DNA from: Bombyx mori
Taxonomy: Eukaryota; Arthropoda; Insecta; Lepidoptera; Bombycidae
Direction of reading: 5' to 3'
Assembly (NCBI RefSeq): GCF_030269925.1
Contig: NC_085119.1
Coordinates: 9,337,001 to 9,401,000 of the forward strand
DNA length: 64,000 bases
Below, piece by piece: positions 20,857-32,912 of this stretch (positions are counted from its first letter, which is position 1; each line of letters begins with the position of its first letter). Position numbers and translations under genes: made by a program. Below the pieces are notes generated by a model, which worked only from the letters and a program-made list of their open reading frames with translations, was not told the origin of the DNA and ran no database searches.

Positions 20857-21297
20857 GAAGTCGTCGTGGCCTAAATGATAAGACGTCCGGTGCATTCGTA
20901 TGTAGCGATGTACCGATGTTCGAATCCCGCAGGCGGGTACCAATTTTTCTAATGAAATACGTTCTCAACAAATGTTCACGATTGACTTTCACGATGAAGG
21001 AATAACATCGTGTAATAAAAACCAAACCCGCAAAAATTATAATTTGCGTAATCACTGGCGGTAGGACCTCTTGGGAGTCTGCACGGTAGGTATCACCAAC
21101 CCGCCTATTTCCGCCGTGAAGCAGTAATGCGTTTCGGTTCGAAGGGTGGGGTAGCCGTTGTAACTATACTGAGACCTTAGAACTTATATCTCGAGGTGGG
21201 TGGCGCATTTACGTTGTAACGTGTCTATGGGCTCCAGTAACCACTTAACACCAGGTGAGCTGTGAGATCGTCCATCCATACAAGCAATAAAAAAAAA
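20857..21297 (+). repeat. Bm1 SINE, full length
   Basis: Complete plan: the tRNA-like head starts GAAGTCGTCGTGGCCTAAAT (A-box region), then GATGTTCGAATCCCGCAGG (B-box region), a T5 run at 20944-20948, the linker CACGATTGACTTTCACGATG, the body from GCGGTAGGACC, and CAAGCAATAAAAAAAAA at the 3' end. A few substitutions, for example CTAAATGATAAG for the usual CTAAAGGATAAG. Confidence 0.96.
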
Positions 21298-23052
21298 TTA
21301 TAATGAAGTATTTCAATGATGACGCCAAATCGGCTCAGCCGACGGTTAAATTCTATCATCGCCCCGGTTCTTTACCAGAACTAACACCAAAATGCTGCTT
21401 GAAAAATTCTGAACTTTGTACTAAATTTCTTATGAAAAAGAAGTTTTTTTTTACTACTGTAAACTTTAGGCCATTCCACACGAATCATTTGTTTGGAGAG
21501 TGGATGTACCTCCCTAATTTCGTTATTTCAAAAAAATAAGCAATAGAACAAGTAACAAGAAACAAAAAGCCTTTTCTGGGTCTCTTATTGGGTTTATCAT
21601 CAAAAAGTTTCACAAGGAAAGTTGACGGATGGTTGCCGTTTATTGTACGATTCATTTGTCTGGAAGCGAGCGCGAACCGGCACGGTAAATAATGGAAATG
21701 CTGTGGACTCCGACAGCTTGTGTTGGCGCGCCAGATTATTGTACATTAAGTTTGTCTCGTTACTCTGTAATAGAATAACTTAGAACTAACTCTGTTACCA
21801 CTCTGATAGCGTCATATGTTCTGCGAGGCAATGTTCTGTTTTTGTATGTTCATGTTCATGTTGAATTATAGGTTTTAAGTTATTTTTTCGCAACTCTATT
21901 AAAATTATACAAATTAATAAATCTTTCTATTTTAAATCATACTAGACCTGGACTAGATCATTCGTTACGAGTAATGTGCTTCAAGAAGTTTCGAATACAA
22001 TGTCCCTTTTTTGCTTCCTCTGTTTTAAAAATAGATAACTAAGAGTTCGTTTCTAAATTCAAACTTAATTTTTTTCTTCGTGATTAATGACAGTATAATA
22101 TATATTTTTTAGTTTTCATATACGTACATACAAAACACAAATTGCTTTTACGATTTCATCTCGTATTTCAAGATTTGAATACAAATTGCTTGTACGAGTA
22201 AAACAGAAATTGTGCAAACGTAAGATTATCTTAAAAAAGAATTGTTTTTTAAATTTCCTCGGTTAGTACATATTATTTTCAATTTATTAGTTTTCGTAAA
22301 CAAAGTAGTCCAGCTCTTTTGAACACTACGACTTCGCAGACGCCAAGCATAACCTTGTTTCCAAAAATCCATTACTCCAAAACTTACCCGCTTTCTTTAG
22401 TCTTCTTATTGCTGATTTTGAATTTGAATTTGAATTTGAAAATTTTCTGTTTTTTTCCTCTTTTTTACTAACTCTGACGCCATAACTTTTATATGCTGAT
22501 GGAATGAACAAGACAGCGATGCCAGGATGAAGACAATGTGTGATTGGCTGTAAGGGACTTGGGTGCATAATAATATGATTTGCAACGCGCATGCGACTTA
22601 GGATGGTCAGAAAAAATATTTTTAAATAAATCAAAATTTACATACTTTGCGGACTTGGTAATATTGACATTAACACAAAATATCCGCTAAATTTGGCTGA
22701 ATCTATAAAATATATAAATTTTAAATGACACTGAACTTAGGCAACTGTGTCATCCAAATCGTTTATTTTTAAATCCTCGTAAAATTAATTTTTATGTTCA
22801 GAAATGTGTCATTGATAGCATTCGATTACTGAACTGAGCGCGTTGCTGATTTAACACATCTATATTTCTAAACATTAATTACTATGTACAATTATTTAAG
22901 GTTCCAAGGTTATAGAAACTTAATTTTGTGTATTAGTAATTCAATAAGCATTAGTTTAGCCGACATGGAAGGATAGTTCAAGGTCCATCAATTTAAATGG
23001 AATTTTATGATTTATTCGGCATTAAGCTGTTTAAGTTCGAAAAATTATTACT
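21298..23052. other. Unassigned sequence with TTTGAA hexamer repeat
   Basis: A hexamer (TTGAAT)4 lies at about 22416-22440. A GC-richer patch at 21640-21735 includes GGAAGCGAGCGCGAACCGGC and GGCGCGCC but no long frame. Otherwise nothing recognised. The frames at 21303-21539 and 22326-22634 look like chance. Confidence 0.4.
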
Positions 23053-23255
23053 ATTTTTTTTTATTGCCCTTGTCGGCAGACGAGCGTACGGCCCACCTGA
23101 TGGTGAGTGGTTACCGTCGCCCATGGACTTCAGCAACGCCAGAGCAGAGCCAAGCCGCTGCCTTCTGCTTAATACTCTCCACAAGCCTCGTTTGAAGAAG
23201 GACATGTCATAGCGCTCGGGAATACCGTGGTACCGCTTATTCCATATTTCCATAT
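23053..23255 (-). repeat. Lepidopteran retroposon 3' end
   Basis: A T run, then TTGCCCTTGTCGGCAGACGA, GCCCACCTGATGGTGAGTGG and AGGACATGTCATAGCGCTCG. On the minus strand this is the A-tailed end of a retroposon distinct from Bm1, though the GCCCACCTGATGG word is related. Weaker copies are at 40915, 42712 and 48835. Confidence 0.78.
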
Positions 23256-24121
23256 TCCATACAGACAATATTAATTAAATGACAATATTATTAAATTGTT
23301 TCAGAAATGGGGTGCTCGGTGTAATAATGCGTATGGTAAAAAACTTGACATTTGCGTGACTGCAGCCGGCTAATCAGAATACTTTGGATCCCAATGTAAT
23401 TGAGTTTAGACTATAAAAAAAAAAAAAACTTATACTATTTAGTGTTTAATACAAAACTATCTTTTCTTGTTTGAGTTGTTGTTTAGTAAAATTCACTATG
23501 CCATAATAACTTCTGAGTGAGTGTATCTGTGTTTTATTGCTTTAAAAGGTTTAGAAGGTAAGATACAAATTTTATTACCGTAAAAGTATATAATTCGATA
23601 AATGCTAAGAGCAATATTGTAATATTGAAATGCTAGCAATATAATGGATTAGCATATAAAAAATAAAACTATAATTTTATAGTAAGTGCACTGTTTAAAA
23701 ACATATTTTCATTCTTGTACAATTAATTATTGCAAAATAAATTTCAGATTATATTCATTGATGTCAAGTGGGTACCAGTCCAAGTGGATAATTATTGTAC
23801 TTGTGACAAAAATAAATATGAATAAAACTTGCAATTCATATTTCCCATTAAGATGTATGACAAGAAAGAAAAATATTGAATTTTACTCCATTATTTAAGG
23901 AATAGGGAGGACGATAACAAATCTGAGCGTGCTCACAGTTTCCCCTTACCACCAGTACTTCAGATTGGAATCAGAGGCCAGAGCAGAGAAAGTAATCATG
24001 ATAAGATTGCTGCTGCTATTACTAAGGCAAAATATGAGAAGACAGTACAAGAATCGTTAATAGCTGGTCAGAGTACGTAAAAAAAATCTATGATCTGTTT
24101 ATTTTTGTGCATGACATTGTG
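23256..24121. other. Unassigned sequence
   Basis: No feature supported. Poly(A) run at 23415-23428. Confidence 0.4.
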
Positions 24122-24572
24122 TTTTTTTTTTATTTTTTTTTATTACTTAGATGAGTGGATGAGCTCACAGCCCACCTGGTGTTAAGTGGTTACTGGAACC
24201 CATAGACGTCTACGACGTAAATGCGCCACCTTGAGATATTAGTTCTGATGTTGCAGTATAGTTACAACGGCTGCCCCACCCTTAAAACTGAAACGCATTA
24301 CTGCTTCACGGCAGAAATAGGCAGGATGGTGGTACCTACCCGCGCTGACTCACAAGAGGTCCTACCACCAGTAATTACGCAAATTATAAGTTTGCGGGTT
24401 TGAGTTTTATTACATGATGCTATTCCTTTACGGCGGAAGTCAATCGTGGACATTTGTTAAGTACGTACTGCATTAGAAAAATTAGTACCTGCCTGCGGGA
24501 TTGGAACACCGGTGCATCGCTCAACACGAATAAACCGGACGTCTTACTTATCCTTTAGGCCACGACGACTTC
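24122..24572 (-). repeat. Bm1 SINE, full length
   Basis: Minus-strand copy from the A tail (T runs at 24122-24141) to the head end CCACGACGACTTC at 24560-24572. The B-box region reads GCGGGATTGGAACACCGG, so one base of the usual GGTTCGAATCC block is changed and Pol III activity is doubtful. A5 at 24476-24480 is the complement of the T5 found after the head in other copies. The outermost six bases are part of a 29-bp tandem repeat. Confidence 0.95.
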
Positions 24573-24651
24573 ACAAGAAAGTTGTTGTAAAAAGTGACTT
24601 CACAAGAAAGTTGTTGTAAAAAGTGACTTCACAAGAAAGTTGTTGTAAAAA
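24567..24651. repeat. 29-bp tandem repeat at SINE end
   Basis: GACTTCACAAGAAAGTTGTT-type units start at 24567, 24596 and 24625, an exact 29-base period. The last unit is slightly short. The first six bases of unit 1 are the end of the Bm1 head, so the duplication arose after the SINE inserted. Confidence 0.95.
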
Positions 24652-27600
24652 ATAGTTATTTTTCGTTAATGCCATGAAAATTTATTGGCCCAAGGTGCTA
24701 AACCTTAAAACACATTGCTGTTTAGTCTAGGAGACGTGGTTCACTATCTGCCTTTTCACAAGGGGACTCCATCACAAAACTCATTTGGCATTCAGCCACC
24801 TACAATGGCTCGTGTGGATGGGATGCGAGGCGGTTTAAAATACCTGCTTTTTATTCGGGCCTTTTCGAGTAAAGTTGGCACGCTCAAATCCAAATAGGAT
24901 ATGTCAGATAAAAGTAAACGAATGAAGTAAAAATTTTCTTGAAACAAAAATAATGAAGTGTCCGCTTCATTAGTTTGTCTTTTCTCGCTTGTAAATAACA
25001 GAAAATCTAAAAAGAAGTCAGCGAAACGTGATTATGTTCCTTAAAAGGTTTCCCAACGATATTTCGGACGAGGAAAAATGACTGTTATTAATGTCTATGG
25101 AATATTTTACTGCACGTAGAAAACTTATAAATGGTCGGTATTAAAAATTCCCTGTTTTCGGAAGAAGTATTTACTTCTCGTCAAAGGACAACTCGGGTAA
25201 CTTTATGAGACTTTTTCTTGATATTGGACAGGTTTAAAAATTTAACGTTTCTCAAAAGTTTTTGGTGCTTCAGTGCTCGTTCAAAGAAATTGTATTAAAG
25301 TCTCGGTAATATAATTTTCGCGAAACACGTTTTGAATTTGTGATAAGGATTTTCATTTATATAGGCATAAAAGAAATTATATGTAATTAATTACCAATAT
25401 AATATGTAGCCTAATAAATATTAATGAAAGTGAAAACTTACTTAGATGGTGCTCAACGTATTTGTTGGTTTGATTGCCTTGTTGAAAGGCGCCTTGCATC
25501 TGGCTACCGGGAAAATGCCATCGTTTGCGCTAGTCTTTTGATCGACTGCCTTAATTTGTATTACATACAGATTTATCGACCAATTGTTCTCCATCCCGTA
25601 TGTCAAACTGTACTACAAAAAATACAATAGTCACTGTGTTTTGGTAAAATTCATTTTATTTATCTTTTTCATGTGTTTTTACTTGATATTTATTTAGTTT
25701 TAATCAAATGGTATGTGACAGAGGTCCCTTTGAGTTATTACTATTACATTTTATCAACATTTGTATCTAGTGTCTTAAAATCATTTTTATAAAATTTTAT
25801 AAAATGTATCCTGCTCGCGTTTATCGTAAAACTAAAATAAAACAAACTCTGTTGTGCCGATACTAACAAATGGAATTTTTTTAAGGGTGAAAAGAAAAAC
25901 ATAGATAGTTGGCATAAAACTTACTCAACACCTCATTGAAATCCTAGTGACATATTTAACCTTTTAATATGATTAGAGTAGGAATTATCTGTTCAATTAT
26001 AAAATCAGTCGGTTATAAAGTGAAAGTAGTGCATGTTTGATACATTGAAACACAATACTTAAATATAAAATGATTTATGAGTAACTGACCTTAATCAGAT
26101 TTCAAGAAAACCTTTTTTACTTCACGCACTAAGCAATGCAATCAGTGGTGAGTCTACATTTTTCAAAGCTGCGTTAATTTTTAAAGCCTTTGCGCATTTC
26201 AGCCGATTTCTACAATCTTATTTGTGGCCTGACTTCACAAAGACATCATTTATTTACAGCAAAGTACGTTTTCTTTGAATAAAGTTTTGCATGTACAATG
26301 CAGATTGGATTTTCGTATAGTTCCGTGACAATAATCTTTACGATAATATGCTAAAAGCAAACGTGATAAGTTAAACTAGTTTTGAATTAATATTCTAAAT
26401 TTACGAGTACGTCTCTTTTTTTTTTAATTAAAATTTAAACAAACTCTATCTGCATATTTAATATCGTTCTTTCTTTACAATTTAAATACTTCAAATTAGA
26501 ATATTTTTAATAATGATATATTGATGTAAAAAAAAGTGATCATCCTTCAATTTACAATTACAGTTATTGTCCAACCAAACTAATATTTTTATGTGTGAAA
26601 AAAATTATAAAAATATGCGATTTTTCAAATGAAGATTTAGGGTAATGGCGTCGGAATAATCTTCCATCGGACAGCTAATATTGCTCGGTAGACTAACGGT
26701 TCGTTCTTGTTCTTGTCGTTTGGAATTAGTTTATGTGCAAGCTTATTTTGTCGACAGCGTTAGCACGATTTAGGTCTCTGCCGAATTCCTTAAACGACTA
26801 CAAAAATAAATATTTAATTTTATCTTAAACTACTGTCGACTAGTTACTTATTAATAAAACTTTAGTTGAAAACCAGGCACATGAGAAATTTATCTTCATT
26901 TTAGTTGCTCTAAACTAAAAAAACCGAAAGGTGTAAAGCAAAGCAGGTCTCTAGTGTTTTCTAGAGTTTTAATTTGTTTATATTGGTGAGGAACTTAATT
27001 GGCTTTTTGTTTCTATTGTTTATTATATTGTTATACTATGTTAGTTGGCTATTGGTTCTCCTTGTAATAAAAAAAAATGCGTTATGATAAAGAATTAATC
27101 GCAATCTCTACAAAAATTCAAACAAACAAACAAGTAATGGAAATTTTGAAGGAGTCTGTTAATATTTGTATTGCAAAATTACAAATCCTGATCGCGTAAC
27201 TCATTCGAGTTCACGTATCTTCGGCAAATCGAGAATCTTTATTTACTCAAAATTTGAATTTACGTCTGATTGAAAAATAAATAAGAGCGTGCGTAAGATT
27301 TCATTATGGTATCTAAATGGAAAAACTGTGTACGGTTTGTGTCATCGCATATTCATGGAGCATTTTCGTGAGTCTACCGCTCAAGATTTGCGCGCAGACT
27401 TAGTAAACAACGTCTAATGGAAGGATTTCAGGAGGTTACGTGATGTTTATAAGCGTTCAATCCTGCCTCATTTAATTATTAGTTAGTTGGTTACCTGTCG
27501 GGACCTTTTGTTACATTGTTGTGGATAAAACGATCTCTTCTTGCTTTGCAAGATATGAATTGTCAAATTCTCAAATAATTCTATTAACAAATTTAACATA

Positions 27601-28618
27601 AATACTATCTATTTATATATAATACATAGGTAAGATTGTATAGGGTCACGGCTCTTTGAAATTACTTTTTTGTGAAAATCAGCAAAAATCATGATTTTTC
27701 CTATTGAATAGACTAAAATGAACTCCTTATGAATTTCTCATTTCAGTTTTATTGCGATCTCTGACGTGTTTGCTCATGTTGCTTAAGATTGCAAAAAATA
27801 CAGAATGCAAAGTACGTAGATCTATAGTTAAGTTCTAAATAATCAGTCTCTGAAGAATCTTCAACGAGAGGTAAAAATATATTTCGTTACAATAGTGACA
27901 TTTCAATATCAGATTTTGGCGGGAGCGCGAAGAAGTAATACGAAATATTTTAATTTGTTAATGTAATGTTTTTCATTTTTAAATCTGTAATATTAGCAGA
28001 TTGTTAACCGTTTAGCATCTGTGAAAATGGCATAAATGTGGGAAAATAAAACAAAATATTTGGTCGTAGCTTGCCGGGCTCTTTCAAAAAGGTTCACTAA
28101 AATTCCATCGATCTCGTTTTTTTTTTCATATCATGTCAGTTAAATACATCCCATAATCTATTTTAGATAAGTTATATTCCTTTCATTCTCCTCTAATTCG
28201 TTTTTATTATAGCAAAGTACCTAAATGAAGATTTAGTTAAAAGATTAGAATCAGAAAGACGTGTCAAGATAATATACATGAGTATAATCGAGTGTTTGCG
28301 TTGATTCACTTCATTTTATCCATTTAATATGTACTAGACATCTTTTATATTACGTCGAATATAACATCCATGACGTCCAGGTTGATCAGCTGTTTCCATG
28401 CAATGAAACTCGCTATTTACCGTTTAACTGACACTTTATAAATTAAAATATTTGTTCTGACCGAATATTTGTTGACCGAATATTGTTGTTGAAATATTTG
28501 CTCTAACCAAACTAAAAAACCAAATCAACCGAAAATTCAATACATATTTGTATTCTGAAGCTCAGTTTCGTTATGTTTAAAAAAAGTATACGACCATAAA
28601 ACTGCACATATACCTAAC
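24652..28618. other. Long unassigned AT-rich stretch
   Basis: Nearly 4 kb without a repeat I recognise and without a credible gene. The 68-codon frame at 25424-25630 and the 60-codon frame at 24715-24897 have no recognisable motif. This is the largest repeat-free block here. Confidence 0.45.
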
Positions 28619-29566
28619 TAGTCTGGCCATAAATACTGTTACATAAAAACTTTTCTTTTTTTTCTACTTTTTAATTGTTTTGAATTTGGAACATGTATAT
28701 TATTTTAAACACTTCTTTCGATTTTGCGTCATTTTACATATTTTTTTGTTTATTATCAAACTACAATATGGAATGGGATGTTAAAAAAATGGGATTGCAG
28801 TGATCGCCTTGCACACAGTGGGTATGGAGCCTTCGTTCATATTTCAGACACTTTAAAAGCTATAAACTATCACGCTACAAGCTACATACTATGAACAGAT
28901 ACAAAAAAAAAACCCTTCGTCTGTCGAAGACCAAAAGAGATCAGGGCAGTCGCGTGCTGGTAGAACTACAAAGGCCATTAATGCCAGAATTCTTCGAAAC
29001 CCCATTAGGAAGCGAAAAATATTATCGTGAGAAATGAAGATTTCCGCTAGAACTCTACACCTGGTCACAAAGCACAAACTACCCAAGCCTGACTTGAAAC
29101 TGACGTTGCGGACTTTGTAAGAGCTGAAGACTGCTCCTCATCTAGAAAAGAAAAGAAAAGAAAATCTTTATTCGCCAGAAATATAGTTTACAAGATATAG
29201 GACATAGTTTCATATATTTCGCCTGTTTAGGCCCAGACCTCAACCCTTTATACTTCAAATTATGGTCAGTTTTAGGGGGCACGACGACTCTCTCTCGACG
29301 ACACACGACACGGCGACATTGAGTCTCTTAACAGATCTTTGGAGCAAGCAGTGGCGTTCTCTTGGAAACGGTGCGTAAATTCATAGATAGATTCGTAGCC
29401 AAACAGATTAAAGGCCTGTATAAAAAGCCAAAGTTGGCCATTTCGAATATAATCTTTTTTTTTTTTTGCTGAGACTTTAATAAATGTATAGGTATAAATT
29501 TTAATAAGATTACTTCATTTAAAAAAAATACATTTTCATTTGTAACAGAACTTATGGCTGGCACTA
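28619..29566 (+). mobile_element. maT-type mariner, internally deleted
   Basis: The element is 28621-29564 between TA at 28619-28620 and TA at 29565-29566. Ends: GTCTGGCCATAAATACTGTT and, inverted, GTGCCAGCCATAAGTTCTGT, related to but distinct from the ends of the 12753 copy. The transposase start (ATGGAATGGGATG at 28769) and DNA-binding part are recognisable, with stops (RTTKAINARILRNPIRKRK). The central catalytic part is missing. The 3' part resumes at PDLNPLYFKLW near 29230-29265. About 80 foreign bases (29145-29222) sit at the join. Confidence 0.9.
29145..29222. repeat. Filler inside the deleted mariner
   Basis: A (GAAAA)n-like run (AGAAAAGAAAAGAAAAGAAA) followed by ATCTTTATTCGCCAGAAATA and GTTTACAAGATATAGG. 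It replaces several hundred bases of transposase. It looks like a short retroposon end or repair filler. No duplication flanks it. Confidence 0.6.
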
Positions 29567-30233
29567 AGTATATAATATATAACGTAAAATATTAAAATGT
29601 TCAAGATCTCAGATGATTATATTTGACGATTGTTAAACTTTTATCTGAATGGAAGTTCAGTGAAGCGGTTGAAGTTCTGTTACTGTAGCATTCGAAAGTC
29701 ACGGCATATTGCTAACTTTCTAGAGCAGGTAGTGGCGGAGAACGAAGACTTTGTAAGTAAATAAGTTTGAATTGGAACAGAGCTGCACTCAGAAATTACT
29801 TTTGGTAATCTTGAATACATTTTTAAAAGAAATGTAATAGTATCTTCATTCAATTTCCAAAATTAGAAGGAATATGATATTTGACCAAAATAAGTGTATT
29901 GCGTTCCATATCCGTTGTTAGCCAGTGTCTTGGCCAAGGAGATCTTCCATATTCCTAATCATGTCGATAGTGATTTTTCATCAAATTGTTAGAAAAGAAC
30001 ACGTTTGAGTTTCAACGTAAAATCCTCCTTGTGATATGAACTGGAAGTCCCAATTTCAAGTTTCACAGTTGGACCGATTTAGTCAAGAATTTTAGGTATA
30101 CAATTTCTCTGTATGTTATTTTGGCTGTTATTATCCTAGAAATATTTAAGATTGAGACATAAAAATTCAACAAGTTTACAAGGGGAAATTTTCGACAAAG
30201 AACGTTGGTGGAAGCGAGGTCTTACATAGCTTA
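29567..30233. other. Unassigned sequence
   Basis: No gene or named repeat seen. Confidence 0.4.
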
Positions 30234-30449
30234 TCTCTACATAGTATCAAACAAAGTCGCTTTCTCTGTCCCTATATCCCTATGTATGCTTAAATCTTTA
30301 AAACTACGCAACGGATTTTGATGCGTTTTTTTTTAATAAATAGAGCGATTGAAGAGGAAGGTTTATAAAAGTATAATAACATCCATTAAATAGTGGAGAA
30401 ATCTATAATAAATTACAGTTTCCGAAGCGAAGCGAGGGCGGGTCGCTAG
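30234..30449 (+). mobile_element. Short Helitron-like non-autonomous element
   Basis: Starts with TC after a host A (ATAGCTTA|TCTCTACATAGTATC). The body is a widespread lepidopteran repeat (AAAACTACGCAACGGATTTT, GAAGAGGAAGGTTTATAAAA, CATCCATTAAATAGTGGAG). It ends GAGGGCGGGTCGCTAG before a host T. TC and CTAG ends in an A/T target with no duplication are Helitron features. I could not define a good terminal hairpin, so the assignment is tentative. Confidence 0.6.
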
Positions 30450-30972
30450 TCATAAAATAAAAGTCATGTCAGTCTTTATTCTTTAACTAATTTTTTTATT
30501 AATTTTTTATTTTAGATGTAATTTATCGGTTTTTATTTTTAAACAAAAATACACATTGCTACACTTAGTTTCGTTACTGTACAGAGGTTCGGGCGTTCAG
30601 TGGGGTAGGGGGTATCACCGCTTGGCGTTGTTTGTGTAGCCGGTCAACGACATTCAATTCCACACCATTGCCAGTTGACATGAAAAGAAGCCGAACGATA
30701 ACATGGCTGTTCGTAGGCGAAATGTATTTCATTCGAAGAGAAACATAAAGAGCGGGTGCGAGAGCACGACACTTCAATACGGATTTAGTGTATAAATAAC
30801 GAATACTTCGAGTCCTATTGGTTTTAAATCGGTTCTTCATTTAAAATTAATATTATCTGAATCGACAATCGATGTCTCATTTAATCTAACTCATTTAATA
30901 ATCTAAAATTCATTTTCATTTCATTCAATTCATTTTGTGGTGCGTCGACGTGTTAGAAAGCATGGATTTTCT
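30450..30972. other. Unassigned sequence
   Basis: A minus-strand frame at 30574-30840 (88 codons) is somewhat GC-richer than its surroundings, but shows no motif. Not called as a gene. Confidence 0.4.
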
Positions 30973-31073
30973 TAGAAAAATAGGTACGAGCATACGAGAT
31001 TTGAACACCGTCATGGTCGCATCGCTTGATATCGGTAGGTCAGGAGTATAATCCTCTAGGCCACGACGACTCC
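30973..31073 (-). repeat. SINE tRNA-like head relic
   Basis: CTTAGAAAAATAGGTACGAG, GAGATTTGAACACCGTCATG and CTCTAGGCCACGACGACTCC match the Bm1 head in reverse orientation, including the complement of the T5 run. The body is missing, so this is a head-only remnant. Confidence 0.78.
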
Positions 31074-32635
31074 AAAAATAATGAAATCTGATTTCTTCTA
31101 TCCAGTTACATTCAAACCCGATTAGATTTTATAAACACGTCATAGTTTAAATTGCATACTGAATGATACTAAAATCATGGTATTAGTATAATTGCAGGGT
31201 CATTGATGAAAATGTCAATAAACATGGCGTGTCCTTATGGAACAGTTAGACGATGGTAACTGAAGCAGAGTTTAATGAATTGAAGAATATAATCATTTCA
31301 ATTTTATAATTTAACGCTTACAACAGATGACAAAACTTCCTTTAGTAAAAGTGTGTAGCCAATAAATTGTAACAAATGTGATTGCACGTGAAACACTACG
31401 TAATAAACAGTAATGTTTCTGTGGTCATTTCGAACATAGCCCTAGTAACAAGTTCTAATGACTCTTCTTGTTTATAATTATTGGCATTGAGGTAAACTAA
31501 CTTTCTCTGTACTTGTTTTGCAAATAAAAGTAAATGTCGAATTGTCGTGTAGGCTCAGGGAATTCAGTGAGCATCGATTTTAACTTGATTACTTTCATAT
31601 GAGGAGTTTTCGTTTCATATTTTACGACAGCACGCGTCTTCTGAGAGCGATAACTTAGTCATTTTATGTACACCCGGTTCTTGCGCAATGTACTTGCTCT
31701 GTGAACTTCAACGTGTGCGTCCCCGAGGAGTGTCATAAAGACGCATAACCTTTTCCATCTTCCATTTGAATACATTTTCCTTCATATTGGTTCATATTTT
31801 GTTTGTTCTTTCCATCAAATTAATATTGTTTTATCTATTTTTTTTTTTTTTTTTAAATGTTATTTATTTGCAATGAAATAGTGAAAAACAATATGTGCTC
31901 GGCTCGGAAGCACTCGTGAATCGTTAGGGGTCGGCAAATCGTTCGCTCGCGACACTTTATAGTTTTAATATCGTTCAGTTTGCGGTTGCCCGACGTATAT
32001 CGGGCACATGTTTTTACTGCTAATGCCTTTGTGGAAGTAAGCCTTTATTATTTATTTCTGAATGAACAGCATAAAATCATTAGTGTTTCCTGTTTGTTAG
32101 TGTCAATGTATGTATATTTGAACGAACGTATAATATTAAAGTTACTAGTAATTTATGGGCACATTGTAGATGATAATAATCACTAGGTAGCCGTTTTGAA
32201 ATTGCATCGCAAACCGTTAAGATTTGTGGGATATTTAAAGAGTTGTTTGAAGTTATGGATAGGTTATTCGTGAATAATGAAAAATACAATCAGTTTACAT
32301 TTAATCAAGCATATAGGATATGCATTCTTTATTGAAAAGGATTACGTGACGGACCTTAAGGAAACAAAATTTATTTTATAATGAGGCTTGTGCTTCTTTT
32401 CCCACGCATGGAATTTGTTTTTTTTTTGTAGGCATGACCGTAGTGTTCGAGAAATTCTAATAAAAACCGATGAGTTATGACGGCAATCCACTTCAAAGCC
32501 ATTAGAGCCAAAAGTTGAAGTGACAAAATTATAAAACAAGCTAATCTTACAAACTACGATTCCATTTTGTACAGAGAATTCAATAGAAGGCAAATATAAA
32601 GTACAATAAATTTGTTTAAAATTATGTTTTATTTA
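31074..32635. other. Unassigned sequence
   Basis: AT-rich, with a mildly GC-richer patch near 31625-31750 (CAGCACGCGTCTTCTGAG, GTGTGCGTCCCCGAGGAG). A pyrimidine run lies at 31836-31853. No supported gene. Confidence 0.4.
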
Positions 32636-32870
32636 CAGCTGTCCTGTGTAAAACTTCAGGACTCGGCTCAGGCGTAACTTATTTTCGTTTTATGTTTTCT
32701 TGGGTCGCCCGAGGTGCCTTCTCTCGGGGCAGATAATTTGGTATAGGCTACGTGCTGCCTCCCTCGGTGTCGTGGCCAACTGACCTGGAGCGCTTTCAAA
32801 GTCTCTCGCCGGAGATGCGGAATTAGTAAGTCACTACCTGCACAGAATAAATGATGATTGCTTAGCTATT
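32636..32870. other. GC-rich patch of unknown origin
   Basis: Abruptly GC-richer (CTTGGGTCGCCCGAGGTGCC, ACGTGCTGCCTCCCTCGGTG, CTCGCCGGAGATGCGG) and bounded by an AATAAATGATGATTGC end. It looks like the 3' untranslated end of a retroelement in plus orientation, but I cannot place the family. Confidence 0.4.
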
Positions 32871-32912
32871 ATGTTCCATTACAACTGAATTGAATATGTA
32901 TATTTATATATA

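Noticed and set aside
20857..20945. A tRNA gene at the start of Bm1
   Set aside because: The same head recurs in several dispersed copies joined to the same body, so it is a SINE promoter.
24567..24651. CRISPR-like array of 29-bp repeats
   Set aside because: Units are directly adjacent with no spacers, in a eukaryotic SINE context.
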